Assembly: GCF_902726565.1 (NCBI RefSeq)
Contig: NZ_CACVAF010000009.1
Location: forward strand, 62,001-126,000
Source of the DNA: Yersinia vastinensis
GTDB taxonomy: Bacteria > Pseudomonadota > Gammaproteobacteria > Enterobacterales > Enterobacteriaceae
DNA: 64,000 bases
Reading direction: 5' to 3'
Both the position numbers and the translations under genes were made by a program. The stretch's first letter is position 1. Each line of letters opens with the position of its first letter. The notes below the pieces were generated by a model. It saw only the letters and a list, made by a program, of their open reading frames with translations. It was not told where the DNA came from and did no database searches. Shown here in pieces: positions 56,757 to 64,000 of the stretch.

Positions 56757-57923
56757 ATGCGTCAACGCATCGCAACGCTAGACAGTGCGCGAGGTCTGGC
56801 CATTCTTGGCATTCTTCTGCTCAATATCAGTGCTTTCGGCCTACCAAAAGCAGCTTACCTTAATCCTGCCTACCTTGGTCTCCCCTCCGTGTCTGATACT
56901 TGGACATGGGCCATCCTTGATATCGTCGCGCAAGCAAAGTTCCTGTCTATTTTTGCTATTTTATTTGGGGCGGGCCTTGAACTGCTACTTAAACGGGGTA
57001 AAAGCTGGATACGGGCGCGGCTTTCTCTGCTGCTATTACTGGGATTAATTCACGGCATCTTCTTTTGGGATGGGGATATTCTACTAGCCTATGGTTTGAT
57101 TGGGCTGGTGTGCTGGCGAATGATTCGTGATGCTAAAGATGCTGCCAGTTTATTGCGCACAGGGGTTGTGATGTATTTGCTGGGCGTCGCGGTATTATTA
57201 CTGCTGGGGTTTATTACCAGTGGGGAACCGGGGCGTTTTTGGCAACCGGGGCCTGCGGATTTGCAATATGAACAATTTTGGAAGTTGCAGGGCGGAGTGG
57301 AAGCCTGGAAAAACCGGCTTGATCTGTTGTCCTCCAATTTGATTGCTATCGGTGCGCAATATGGCTGGGAACTGGCGGGATCGATGCTTTTTGGCGCAGG
57401 GTTAATGCGTTGCGGTTGGTTACGGGGCGAGTTTAGCTTACGCCATTACCGGCTTCTCGCTGCATGTCTGATACCGCTTTCATTAGTTATCCAAATACCC
57501 GGTGTGGTGATGCAATGGCTGGTGGGATGGGATTTCCGCTGGACAGGTTTCTTGTTACAAGTTCCCCGTGAGTTAGGTGCCCCGTTGCAGGCCGTGGGAT
57601 ATCTCGCTCTATTGTATGGTTTTTGGCCGACACTCTCGGGCTGGCGAATCAGCCACTGGTTGGCACAGGTTGGCCGCATGGCATTAAGCAATTATTTACT
57701 ACAGACATTACTCTGTACATTGCTGTTCTATCACTTCGGTTTATACCAACAACTTGATCGCGTGCAATTGCTCGCTGTCGTTCCATTGGTCTGGCTGTGC
57801 AATATTCTTTTCTCCTTGTTATGGCTGCACTATTTTGCCCAAGGGCCAGTTGAGTGGCTATGGCGCAAATTGACAGCTTATGCCTGCGGTCAATCGTTAC
57901 AACCACGCAACACTAAGCCGTGA
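56757..57923 (+). CDS. yeiB: DUF418 family membrane protein YeiB
   Basis: Ten-helix inner-membrane protein of DUF418, about 388 residues from the ATG at 56757, which has AGGA eight bases upstream. E. coli similarity is strong: LDSARGLAILGILLLNISAF, GLPKAAYLNP, GRMALSNYLLQT, GPVEWLWR. Function is unknown. It lies between folE and galS, as in E. coli. Confidence 0.9.
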   Translation: MRQRIATLDSARGLAILGILLLNISAFGLPKAAYLNPAYLGLPSVSDTWTWAILDIVAQAKFLSIFAILFGAGLELLLKRGKSWIRARLSLLLLLGLIHGIFFWDGDILLAYGLIGLVCWRMIRDAKDAASLLRTGVVMYLLGVAVLLLLGFITSGEPGRFWQPGPADLQYEQFWKLQGGVEAWKNRLDLLSSNLIAIGAQYGWELAGSMLFGAGLMRCGWLRGEFSLRHYRLLAACLIPLSLVIQIPGVVMQWLVGWDFRWTGFLLQVPRELGAPLQAVGYLALLYGFWPTLSGWRISHWLAQVGRMALSNYLLQTLLCTLLFYHFGLYQQLDRVQLLAVVPLVWLCNILFSLLWLHYFAQGPVEWLWRKLTAYACGQSLQPRNTKP

Positions 57924-57967
57924 ATATGCCAGCAAAGTCAAAATGAGTGGGCGGTTGCAAATTTGTA

Positions 57968-57983
57968 TGTAAACGTTTTCTTT
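57968..57983. promoter_or_regulatory. Candidate GalR/GalS operator upstream of galS
   Basis: ATGTAAACGTTTTCTT resembles the gal operator GTG.AA.CG.TT.CAC with a good left half and a degenerate right half. It sits 110 bases before galS and beside a CRP site, suggesting autoregulation. Confidence 0.5.
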
Positions 57984-57985
57984 CT

Positions 57986-58001
57986 TGTGACGTATTTCAC
58001 G
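57986..58001. promoter_or_regulatory. CRP-binding site upstream of galS
   Basis: TGTGACGTATTTCACG fits TGTGA-N6-TCACA at nine of ten conserved positions. CRP activation of galS is known in E. coli. Confidence 0.7.
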
Positions 58002-58093
58002 TGGCAATTTCAACAAACTGGGTAGGATAGGCCACCTGCCATGCTCGGTTGTTCGCTCCGTAGCATGGCGACTTATTTTTCACAGGATAAGCC

Positions 58094-59131
58094 ATGGCCG
58101 CTCTGCATTCAGTTAGAAACAATATCACCATTCGCGATGTGGCTTCACGGGCGGGCGTTTCGCTGGCTACCGTATCCAGAGTCCTTAATAACAGTGCCGC
58201 TATCCGGCCAGAAACCCGCGCAGCTGTCTTGAAAGCTGTGTCAGAACTGGGCTACCGGCCCAATGCCAATGCGCAAGCACTCGCCACGCAAAGCAGTGAT
58301 ACTGTCGGTGTCGTCGTCATGGATGTCTCAGATCCCTTTTTTGGTGCACTAGTGAAAGCGGTGGACACTGTTGCCCAGCAGCATCAGAAATATGTGTTGA
58401 TTGGCAATAGTTACCATCAGGCTGATAAAGAACGTCATGCCATTGAAGTGTTGCTCCGTCAACGCTGTAACGCCTTGGTTGTTCATGCTAAGGCATTGAG
58501 TAACGGCGAGTTAATCACTTTTTTAGAGCAAGTTCCTGGTATGGTCCTGATTAATCGGATTATTCCCGGTTTTGAGCATCGCTGCGTAGGATTAGACAAT
58601 GTTAGCGGTGCGCAAATGGCGTGTCGCTTGTTACTGAAACAGGATCATCAACGCATTGGTTTCCTCGGTTCTAACCACCCCATTGATGATGTTCTTCAGC
58701 GCCAAACTGGCTACTTAAATGCGCTTGAAGGTGCCGGTATCACTGCCCCGGAGAGTTGGCGAGCCTACGGTTCTCCAGACTTGGCCGGAGGCGAACGGGC
58801 GATGATTGACTTGCTAGGGCGTAATTTACAACTCAGTGCTGTGTTTGCTTACAACGATTCAATGGCTGCAGGTGCATTAGCCGTATTGAAAGAAAACGGT
58901 ATCAGCGTTCCTGAGCAGTTTTCGCTGGTGGGCTTTGACGATATCCCGATAGCACGTTATACCAGCCCAAAACTGACGACAGTCCGTTATCCTATTGTTT
59001 CTATGGCAACTTTAGCTACCGAGCTAGCGCTTGAAGGGGCCAGCCGTGCAACGGACCCTCACGCCACTTATTGTTTTACTCCCACCTTGGTGCCACGACA
59101 TTCTGTCGCAATTTGTGGTGTTGCTCACTAG
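58094..59131 (+). CDS. galS: DNA-binding transcriptional regulator GalS
   Basis: LacI-family galactose isorepressor, 345 residues. The N-terminal helix-turn-helix (about 11-35, [19 protein letters not shown]) and hinge (NAQALATQ) are intact, and a periplasmic-binding-like effector domain follows. Identity with E. coli GalS is high ([34 protein letters not shown]). It is preceded by an AGGA ribosome binding site. It is upstream of mglBAC, its main target, which carries an operator at 59148. Confidence 0.93.
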   Translation: MAALHSVRNNITIRDVASRAGVSLATVSRVLNNSAAIRPETRAAVLKAVSELGYRPNANAQALATQSSDTVGVVVMDVSDPFFGALVKAVDTVAQQHQKYVLIGNSYHQADKERHAIEVLLRQRCNALVVHAKALSNGELITFLEQVPGMVLINRIIPGFEHRCVGLDNVSGAQMACRLLLKQDHQRIGFLGSNHPIDDVLQRQTGYLNALEGAGITAPESWRAYGSPDLAGGERAMIDLLGRNLQLSAVFAYNDSMAAGALAVLKENGISVPEQFSLVGFDDIPIARYTSPKLTTVRYPIVSMATLATELALEGASRATDPHATYCFTPTLVPRHSVAICGVAH

Positions 59132-59147
59132 TTGGGGATTTATTCTT

Positions 59148-59163
59148 GTGTAACCGTTTTCAA
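59148..59163. promoter_or_regulatory. GalR/GalS operator of mglBAC
   Basis: GTGTAACCGTTTTCAA matches the gal operator consensus in most conserved bases and adjoins a CRP site on its right. In E. coli GalS and GalR repress mgl from such a site. Confidence 0.7.
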
Positions 59164-59165
59164 TC

Positions 59166-59181
59166 TGTGAGAAAATTCACA
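59166..59181. promoter_or_regulatory. CRP-binding site of mglBAC
   Basis: TGTGAGAAAATTCACA is a perfect TGTGA-N6-TCACA palindrome. It lies three bases after the gal operator, so repression could involve competition with CRP or interference with RNA polymerase. Confidence 0.88.
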
Positions 59182-59486
59182 GATTCTTAACAACGGGACG
59201 TCTATGCTCTAGTGGTTTTCTACCTGAATGTATCAATATGTCATCAGTTACCGGATAAAAAAATACACGGTAGCGGGTTTTTAGAATAGCGATTTACAAA
59301 CACGAGTTCCGCAGACGAGGAGTTTGTAAATGACATGGTTTTTGACGACTCAGGCTGCTTTTCGGAGTGGAGTGTGCTCAAGGACGATAGATATTCAGTG
59401 TCAGCTGCTTTGAACGATGGGGTTTTCTCACGTTAAGGCGATGGTGTTATCACCCTGTACTACCCTACATAAACCCGGAGATACAA

Positions 59487-60479
59487 ATGAATAAGAAGGT
59501 TTTCACATTAGCGACTCTGGTTGCCAGCATGATGTTCGGCGCGGCGGCTCAAGCTGATACCCGTATTGGTGTCACTATTTATAAGTATGATGACAACTTT
59601 ATGTCCGTGGTCCGTAAAGCTATCGAGAAAGATGCTAAAGCATCTCCTGACGTTACCTTACTGATGAACGACTCGCAGAATGACCAATCCAAGCAAAACG
59701 ACCAAATCGACGTGTTGCTGGCGAAAGGCGTAAAAGCACTGGCGATCAACTTGGTTGACCCAGCCGCAGCGCCAGTGGTTATTGATAAAGCGCGTGCCAA
59801 TGATGTGCCAATTGTTTTCTATAACAAAGAGCCTTCACGCAAAGCACTGGATAGCTACGACAAAGCATATTATGTAGGGACTGACTCTAAAGAATCTGGC
59901 GTGATTCAGGGTGAGCTGATTGCCAAACACTGGCAAGCCAACCCTGCTTGGGATCTGAACAAAGATGGCAAAATTCAATTTGTGTTGCTGAAAGGCGAGC
60001 CGGGCCATCCAGATGCTGAAGCTCGTACCACTTACGTCATTAAAACGCTGAATGAAAAAGGTCTGCCAACACAGCAACTGCAATTAGATACTGCCATGTG
60101 GGATACCGCTCAGGCTAAAGACAAAATGGATGCCTGGTTATCTGGCCCTAATGCAAACAAAATTGAAGTGGTTATCGCCAACAACGATGCGATGGCAATG
60201 GGGGCAGTAGAAGCATTGAAAGCGCATAACAAAACTAGCATTCCAGTCTTTGGTGTTGATGCCCTGCCAGAAGCATTGGCGATGGTGAAATCAGGTCAAA
60301 TGGCCGGTACTGTTCTGAATGATGCGAACAATCAGGCGAAAGCAACCTTTGATCTGGCTAAAAACCTGGCTGCGGGCAAACCTGCCGCTGAAGGGACTAC
60401 TTGGAAAATCGACAACAAAATTGTACGTATCCCGTATGTAGGTGTTGATAAAGATAATCTGGCTGAATTTACCAAGTAA
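59487..60479 (+). CDS. mglB: Galactose/glucose-binding protein MglB
   Basis: Periplasmic receptor for D-galactose and D-glucose, also a chemotaxis receptor ligand through Trg; 330 residues with a 23-residue signal peptide (cut after AQA). The binding-site and calcium-loop segment [20 protein letters not shown] is conserved. It is the first gene of mglBAC. Confidence 0.96.
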   Translation: MNKKVFTLATLVASMMFGAAAQADTRIGVTIYKYDDNFMSVVRKAIEKDAKASPDVTLLMNDSQNDQSKQNDQIDVLLAKGVKALAINLVDPAAAPVVIDKARANDVPIVFYNKEPSRKALDSYDKAYYVGTDSKESGVIQGELIAKHWQANPAWDLNKDGKIQFVLLKGEPGHPDAEARTTYVIKTLNEKGLPTQQLQLDTAMWDTAQAKDKMDAWLSGPNANKIEVVIANNDAMAMGAVEALKAHNKTSIPVFGVDALPEALAMVKSGQMAGTVLNDANNQAKATFDLAKNLAAGKPAAEGTTWKIDNKIVRIPYVGVDKDNLAEFTK

Positions 60480-60525
60480 CAGTCAGCACCGGTAATAGGT
60501 GGCTAAACGTAAAGAAGTAACTATT

Positions 60526-60577
60526 AACCTTCTGGCCCAATAGTGGATAACCAGTAGCGGGGCGGAAGGTTTTTTTG
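60526..60577 (+). terminator. Partial terminator or attenuator between mglB and mglA
   Basis: Stem AACCTTC / GAAGGTT extended by GGCCC / GGGGC pairs, followed by seven T. It lies 47 bases after mglB. A leaky terminator here would give much more binding protein than ATPase. Confidence 0.65.
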
Positions 60578-60662
60578 CATTAATCCTTATTTTAGAGTGT
60601 GCGCTGTTCGGTGGATAGAATATATCTCGCGGAAAAGTCGCGCTTCTTAGCCAGGTACAACT

Positions 60663-62183
60663 ATGGCCGATATTAATACAGCACAACCCCGTGAGTGGTT
60701 GCTGGAAATGAGTAATATCAATAAATCATTTCCAGGCGTAAAGGCGTTAGATAACGTAAATCTTAAAGTGCGACCAAATTCTATTCATGCGTTAATGGGA
60801 GAAAATGGAGCAGGTAAGTCAACGCTATTAAAATGTCTGTTTGGTATCTATAAAAAAGACTCCGGGAGCATTCTCTTTCAGGGGCAAGAAATAGAATTTA
60901 AAAGTTCTAAAGAAGCATTAGAACATGGCGTGTCTATGGTGCATCAGGAATTAAATCTGGTGTTACAGCGTACCGTCATGGACAACATGTGGTTGGGGCG
61001 TTATCCCACGAAAGGTTTCTTTGTCGATCAGGATAAAATGTACAAAGACACCAAGGCTATCTTTGATGAATTAGATATTGATATAGACCCACGAGATAAA
61101 GTTGCCACTTTATCCGTATCGCAAATGCAAATGATCGAGATTGCCAAAGCATTCTCATATAACGCCAAAATCGTTATTATGGATGAGCCGACTTCTTCAT
61201 TAACTGAGAAAGAAGTTAATCATCTATTTACCATTATCCGTAAATTAAAAGAGCGTGGTTGCGGAATTGTTTATATCTCCCACAAGATGGAAGAGATATT
61301 TCAACTGTGCGATGAAATCACTATTTTGCGCGATGGCCAATGGATAGCAACTCAGCCGCTGGAAGGGCTGACGATGGATCAAATCATCTCAATGATGGTG
61401 GGACGTTCATTGAGTCAGCGCTTCCCTGACCGCCTAAATAAACCTGGTGAAGTTATTCTGGAAGTGAAAAACCTCACTTCACTGCGCCAACCCTCTATTC
61501 GTGATGTCTCCTTTGATTTGCATAAAGGTGAGATTTTAGGGATTGCCGGATTGGTGGGAGCCAAACGGACCGATATCGTTGAAACTTTATTTGGTATTCG
61601 TGAAAAAGTCGCTGGCACCATTAAGCTACATGGTAAGAATATTAATAACCACAGTGCCAATGAAGCCATTAATCATGGTTTTGCATTGGTGACGGAAGAG
61701 CGTCGTTCCACTGGGATTTATGCTTATCTTGATGTTGGTTTTAACTCCCTGATATCGAATATCCGCAACTATAAAAATAAATTTGGGCTGCTGGACAATA
61801 CACGCATGAAAAGTGATACCCAATGGGTTATCGATGCAATGCGGGTAAAAACCCCCGGTCACCGTACCAGTATCGGTTCATTATCTGGTGGTAATCAGCA
61901 GAAAGTTATTATTGGCCGTTGGCTACTGACTCAGCCAGAAATATTAATGTTGGATGAGCCGACTCGGGGTATTGATGTCGGTGCTAAGTTTGAAATCTAT
62001 CAGTTAATGACTGAATTAGCGAAGAAAGACAAAGGAATTATTATAATTTCCTCTGAAATGCCTGAGCTATTAGGGATCACTGACAGAATTTTGGTAATGA
62101 GTAATGGTCAGGTTGCGGGCATTGTTGAAACCAAAAAAGCCACGCAGAATGAAATATTACGTCTTGCATCCTTGCATCTCTAA
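60663..62183 (+). CDS. mglA: Galactose ABC transporter ATP-binding protein MglA
   Basis: Double-ATPase subunit of the sugar importer, 506 residues. The first half has Walker [10 protein letters not shown], signature [14 protein letters not shown] and Walker [13 protein letters not shown]; the second has a degenerate A loop GLVGAKRT, signature LSGGNQQK and Walker [12 protein letters not shown], the normal CUT2 pattern. Nearly identical in layout to E. coli MglA (506). Confidence 0.95.
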   Translation: MADINTAQPREWLLEMSNINKSFPGVKALDNVNLKVRPNSIHALMGENGAGKSTLLKCLFGIYKKDSGSILFQGQEIEFKSSKEALEHGVSMVHQELNLVLQRTVMDNMWLGRYPTKGFFVDQDKMYKDTKAIFDELDIDIDPRDKVATLSVSQMQMIEIAKAFSYNAKIVIMDEPTSSLTEKEVNHLFTIIRKLKERGCGIVYISHKMEEIFQLCDEITILRDGQWIATQPLEGLTMDQIISMMVGRSLSQRFPDRLNKPGEVILEVKNLTSLRQPSIRDVSFDLHKGEILGIAGLVGAKRTDIVETLFGIREKVAGTIKLHGKNINNHSANEAINHGFALVTEERRSTGIYAYLDVGFNSLISNIRNYKNKFGLLDNTRMKSDTQWVIDAMRVKTPGHRTSIGSLSGGNQQKVIIGRWLLTQPEILMLDEPTRGIDVGAKFEIYQLMTELAKKDKGIIIISSEMPELLGITDRILVMSNGQVAGIVETKKATQNEILRLASLHL

Positions 62184-62203
62184 TCTAGTCGAAGGTTCTT
62201 ATT

Positions 62204-63214
62204 ATGAATGCGTTAAATAAGAAAAGCATGCTCACTTACCTAAAAGAGAGCGGGATTTATGTAGTGTTATTCGTATTGTTGGCAATAATTATTGTCAAGG
62301 ACCCGACATTCTTAAGCCTGATGAACTTAAGTAATATTCTGACCCAATCTTCTGTGCGTATCATTATCGCACTCGGTGTTGCGGGCTTGATTGTTACCCA
62401 AGGGACTGACTTGTCTGCGGGTCGTCAGGTGGGGTTAGCGGCGGTGGTTGCGGCAACCATGTTGCAATCCATGGATAACGTTAATAAAGTTTTCCCTGAT
62501 TTACAGACGGTACCCATCCCGGTTGTTACCTTAACCGTTTGTTTAATTGGTGCAGTTATTGGTCTGGTTAACGGTATTATCATTGCTTACCTGAATGTGA
62601 CGCCATTTATTACCACATTGGGCACGATGATTATTGTTTACGGGATTAACTCCCTGTATTACGACTTTGTTGGTGCATCGCCAATTGCCGGTTTTGATCC
62701 TGCGTTCTCGACCTTTGCCCAAGGATTCTTACGATTTGGTGATTTCAAGCTGTCTTATATTACCTTTTATGCACTCATTGCTATCGGCTTTGTTTGGGTA
62801 TTGTGGAACAAAACTCGCTTTGGTAAAAATATCTTCGCTATCGGCGGTAACCCAGAAGCGGCAAAAGTTTCTGGTGTAAATGTGCCATTAAACCTGATCA
62901 TGATTTATGCCTTATCCGGTGTGTTCTATGCCTTCGGTGGGATGTTAGAAGCGGGCCGTATCGGTAGTGCCACCAACAACCTCGGTTTTATGTATGAGTT
63001 AGATGCGATTGCGGCTTGCGTGGTTGGCGGTGTCTCCTTCAGCGGTGGGGTGGGTACGGTTATCGGTGTGGTAACCGGTGTTATCATCTTTACCGTCATT
63101 AACTATGGGCTGACTTATATCGGTGTAAACCCTTACTGGCAATACATTATCAAGGGTGCGATCATTATCTTTGCAGTAGCACTGGATTCATTGAAATACG
63201 CGAAGAAAAAATAA
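62204..63214 (+). CDS. mglC: Galactose ABC transporter permease MglC
   Basis: Inner-membrane permease of MglBAC, 336 residues as in E. coli; eight to ten helices. Family marks are IALGVAGLIVTQGTDLSAGR and GGVSFSGGVGTVIGV. It follows mglA by 20 bases. Confidence 0.95.
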   Translation: MNALNKKSMLTYLKESGIYVVLFVLLAIIIVKDPTFLSLMNLSNILTQSSVRIIIALGVAGLIVTQGTDLSAGRQVGLAAVVAATMLQSMDNVNKVFPDLQTVPIPVVTLTVCLIGAVIGLVNGIIIAYLNVTPFITTLGTMIIVYGINSLYYDFVGASPIAGFDPAFSTFAQGFLRFGDFKLSYITFYALIAIGFVWVLWNKTRFGKNIFAIGGNPEAAKVSGVNVPLNLIMIYALSGVFYAFGGMLEAGRIGSATNNLGFMYELDAIAACVVGGVSFSGGVGTVIGVVTGVIIFTVINYGLTYIGVNPYWQYIIKGAIIIFAVALDSLKYAKKK

Positions 63215-63261
63215 TCAGCGACTGAAATTAGATAATAAGCAGTAACAGCAGAGATAAAAAT

Positions 63262-63297
63262 AAAATCCAGTTTTGGGCTAACCTAACTGGATTTTTT
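63262..63297 (+). terminator. Terminator of the mglBAC operon
   Basis: Stem AAATCCAGTT / AACTGGATTT with a 12-base loop, then TTTATT; 48 bases after mglC. Confidence 0.88.
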
Positions 63298-63358
63298 ATT
63301 GGGAATTTTTTAAGGATTATTTCTCTGTTGTGTGCACAGTCTGGTATTCATGTCCTTC

Positions 63359-63398
63359 ATCGAGATAAATTTCGCTATATAGATATTTATATCTCGAT
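63359..63398. promoter_or_regulatory. Inverted repeat upstream of the partial regulator gene
   Basis: ATCGAGATA / TATCTCGAT form perfect nine-base arms separated by 22 bases, about 230 bases before the start. It could be an operator or enhancer dyad; no cognate protein is identified. Confidence 0.4.
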
Positions 63399-63628
63399 AA
63401 GCATGTGATGCGTTGAAATAAATAGCTGTAACTGTGTGTAACTTAATGTTTTATTTGGTTTTGATGTAAATGAGACGTGATTTCACCCATAGGTAAGCAG
63501 GCATAAGTTTTAGTCAAAAAGTTTGTTAATCCAGATCAAGCTTACAGCGGGTTAATATATATTTTTTTATTTCAATATCTTAAAGTATTTAAACTCCACT
63601 TCTCTGGGCTTAATTATTTTGGGTATAT

Positions 63629-64000
63629 ATGGATAGCACAAAAAAACTACCCCGCCCCACATTGGCCCAAGTCTGGCAAGATACATTGTTCCGGGTATCA
63701 AAAAGATTATTATTATTGAGGGATATCACCGATTTAGTTAATGAGCTTCGAAAGCTCTCTTTTTCTGTCGTGCGTTTTCAACGTGTCAATTTATTACTGC
63801 TGAACCCGCTGTATAACCAAATGACACTTTATACTCATGATGAAGTGACTGACACCGTTGTGGGCTCACACAATATTTTGTTTGCTGAAGGGCCTGGTGG
63901 GATGGCTTGGCAACAACAGATACCTTTGCAAACTGACCCACATCGTATGCGAAGGGAGTTTTCTACAGTTTGTGATTTAGCGCCATATCAGCAATTACAT
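63629..64000 (+). CDS. GAF-domain protein, probably FhlA-type sigma-54 activator (3' end outside window)
   Basis: The first 124 codons are open to the window edge. After MDSTKKLPRP.., residues 20-120 look like a GAF-type sensory domain (LRDITDLVNELRKLSFSVVR, NLLLLNPLYNQMTLYTHD, FAEGPGGMAWQQQIPL). The stretch TVCDLAPYQQL resembles FhlA's DDLAPYERML, which suggests a formate-hydrogenlyase-type activator with an AAA+ and DNA-binding part beyond the window. That part is not visible, so the family call is provisional. A GGG stands five bases before the ATG. Confidence 0.5.
   Translation, partial: MDSTKKLPRPTLAQVWQDTLFRVSKRLLLLRDITDLVNELRKLSFSVVRFQRVNLLLLNPLYNQMTLYTHDEVTDTVVGSHNILFAEGPGGMAWQQQIPLQTDPHRMRREFSTVCDLAPYQQLH

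Larger units (their letters stand above)
59132..59486. other. galS-mglB intergenic regulatory region
   Basis: About 355 bases holding the mgl promoter, GalR/GalS operator and CRP site listed separately. The remaining 300 bases hold no gene; transcription probably starts well upstream of mglB. Confidence 0.6.
63215..63628. other. Region between mglC and the partial regulator gene
   Basis: About 415 bases holding the mgl terminator and the inverted repeat at 63359-63398. The rest is AT-rich and presumably includes the promoter of the partial gene; no further gene was seen. Confidence 0.5.

Overview
The window looks like the chromosome of an enteric gammaproteobacterium, most likely a non-pestis Yersinia. 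The evidence is gene content and order close to E. coli (glnHPQ-dps-rhtA-ompX, ybiT-moeB-moeA, fghA..folE-yeiB-galS-mglBAC), tandem ERIC-type repeats, and a radical-SAM peptide cluster of the XYE type, named for Xenorhabdus, Yersinia and Erwinia. The species cannot be fixed from sequence alone. No rRNA, tRNA, CRISPR array, phage or intact insertion sequence was seen.

Layout. 1-2.6 kb: the end of a urea ABC importer (urtC partial, urtD, urtE). 2.6-6.2 kb: sseA, a Gfo/Idh/MocA oxidoreductase and a membrane desaturase. 6.5-10.5 kb: the osmF-yehY-yehX-yehW osmolyte importer, followed by an orphan PhnD-like protein, a decayed LysR remnant and a small membrane protein. 12-15.8 kb: yedA, an alginate-lyase-family gene broken by a frameshift, and a general porin with a possible Pho box. 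16-24.8 kb: dinG, aqpZ, ybiB, an M3 peptidase, a BhsA-like protein and rlmF, whose stop codon lies inside the first of three tandem ERIC copies. 24.8-26.1 kb: a PAS-PAS-chemotaxis-signalling gene split by one in-frame TAA. 26.2-35.3 kb: glnHPQ under probable NtrC/sigma-54 control, ybiI, dps, tam, a FAS1 / ECF sigma / anti-sigma operon, a GNAT acetyltransferase, rhtA and ompX. 35.3-45.2 kb: an esterase, a cation-diffusion facilitator paired with an M24-like protein lacking metal ligands, ybiT, moeB-moeA, a DUF924 gene and kgtP.

45.3-51.3 kb (minus strand) is the most distinctive region. It is visibly AT-rich and reads as a RiPP cluster: a 66-residue precursor ending in a Trp/Phe-rich core, an 800-residue FtsX/MacB-type permease, a HlyD-type adaptor, a MacB-type ATPase, and a radical SAM/SPASM maturase of the XyeB kind, an enzyme class known to make three-residue cyclophanes. 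No protease gene is visible.

51.5-63.2 kb returns to core genes: glutathione-dependent formaldehyde detoxification (fghA, frmA), a LysR regulator divergent from an MFS carrier, folE, yeiB, and the galactose system galS-mglBAC with recognisable CRP and GalR/GalS operators. The window ends in the first 124 codons of a GAF-domain protein, probably an FhlA-type sigma-54 activator.
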